Shown piece after piece: positions 6,690 to 6,915 of a stretch of 6,915 bases of DNA (position 1 is the stretch's first letter; the number at the start of each line of letters is the position of its first letter). The position numbers were made by a program, and so were the translations under genes. The notes beneath the pieces were generated by a model. It worked only from the letters and a program-made list of their open reading frames with translations. It did not search any database and was not told the DNA's origin. Origin of the DNA: Bacteroidota bacterium. GTDB taxonomy: Bacteria; Bacteroidota; Rhodothermia; Rhodothermales; UBA10348. The DNA lies in contig JAQCDI010000140.1 in the NCBI GenBank assembly GCA_027620595.1, forward strand, positions 1-6,915. Reading direction: 5' to 3'.

Positions 6690-6915
6690 TCCTTGGCCCC
6701 GGGGGCGGTTGCGAGTTGGCGCGCAGAGGATTCGACGCGGGCATTCAGGGTGTCGAACCATTGCTGCAGCGTTTCCAGCCGTTCGTAGGCATGGTTGCCC
6801 GGGCGCTGGTCGGCGCCCATGACCATGGAGCGCAGGTAGCCGATCTGGTCCATGAGCATCGGGGGCGGGTAGCTGTCGGAATTGTCGGTTTCGAGTTCGG
6901 CTTTCACGGCTTCGA
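6686..6915 (-). CDS. C-terminal end of a probable sortilin/VPS10-like BNR-repeat protein (partial)
   Basis: An open frame enters from the right edge and ends at TGA (6688-6686); 75 codons are visible. The segment resembles the short helical tail after the beta-propeller in VPS10/sortilin-like proteins often annotated as 'glycosyl hydrolase' or WD40/YVTN/BNR-repeat protein: a Pro-rich linker (SYPPPMLM), then DQIGYLRSMVMGADQRPGNH, then a Leu-heptad helix around YERLETLQQWFDTLN. A GTG at 6907 could be read as a start, but the frame is open in front of it (preceding codons Glu-Ala), so it is probably an internal valine. The catalytic or propeller part is outside the window, so the identity rests on this tail alone. 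The last four coding bases overlap the DUF5916 start, suggesting that the two are co-translated. Confidence 0.65.
   Translation of the reverse strand, partial: EAVKAELETDNSDSYPPPMLMDQIGYLRSMVMGADQRPGNHAYERLETLQQWFDTLNARVESSARQLATAPGAKE

Noticed and set aside
6690..6761. Upstream ATG extension of the DUF5916 protein by 24 residues.
   Set aside because: The extension would bury the signal peptide behind an Arg/Pro-rich leader and overlap the upstream gene by more than 70 bases; the internal ATG starts exactly at a normal signal peptide.
5052..6788. 578-codon plus-strand open reading frame.
   Set aside because: It is antisense to the DUF5916 gene, shows no family features and runs across the junction of two well-supported minus-strand genes.
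6686..6907. A separate small 73-residue gene starting at GTG 6907.
   Set aside because: The frame stays open to the window edge, there is no ribosome-binding site in view, and the sequence resembles the C-terminal tail of a large exported protein.
1..6915. CRISPR array, tRNA/rRNA, insertion sequence, prophage, toxin-antitoxin or defence module.
   Set aside because: No regularly spaced repeats, transposase, integrase or toxin-like coding sequence was seen on either strand; nearly all of the window is accounted for by ordinary minus-strand genes.

Overview
The window looks like a chromosomal segment of a GC-rich member of the Bacteroidota/Rhodothermota (Rhodothermales- or Balneolales-like) lineage. 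The evidence is the protein repertoire: a secreted FG-GAP/choice-of-anchor B protein, a CBM9/DUF5916 outer-membrane protein, a DUF1080 lipoprotein, a DUF6526 membrane protein and a DinB_2 protein. The two genes that appear to head transcription units also lack a Shine-Dalgarno sequence, as is common in that group. The taxonomic call is inference; no rRNA or other marker gene is present.

Every gene I can support lies on the minus strand, so the biological order runs from right to left. At the right edge is the C-terminal end of a protein resembling the tail of sortilin/VPS10-type BNR-repeat 'glycosyl hydrolases' (6686-6915, incomplete). It overlaps by 4 bases (ATGA) the start of a 738-residue protein with an N-terminal CBM9-like domain and a DUF5916 beta-barrel domain (4473-6689). 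A GC-rich hairpin about 20 bases beyond that stop may end this unit.

A compact three-gene unit follows: a two-helix DUF6526 membrane protein (3943-4374), a DinB_2-type four-helix putative metal enzyme (3395-3943) and a DUF1080 lipoprotein (2527-3414). Their ends overlap by 1 and 20 bases, and the third gene has its own AAGGAG ribosome-binding site inside the DinB gene. This suggests translational coupling.

After a 205-base gap with no gene, the left third of the window is the N-terminal 773 codons of a large secreted protein (1-2321) that runs off the left edge. It has a signal peptide, about seven FG-GAP-like repeats of roughly 50 residues (probably a beta-propeller), and then a choice-of-anchor B domain with LVIVD-type repeats.

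Four of the five complete or start-bearing genes encode envelope or exported proteins, so the theme is cell-surface biology. I see no CRISPR array, insertion sequence, tRNA, rRNA, phage gene, toxin-antitoxin pair or defence system. The long plus-strand reading frames are antisense shadows of GC-rich genes. I do not find a convincing new biological system; the most interesting points are the repeat architecture of the left-hand protein, the Cys-rich C-terminal motif of the DUF1080 lipoprotein, and the odd membership of the three-gene overlapping unit.
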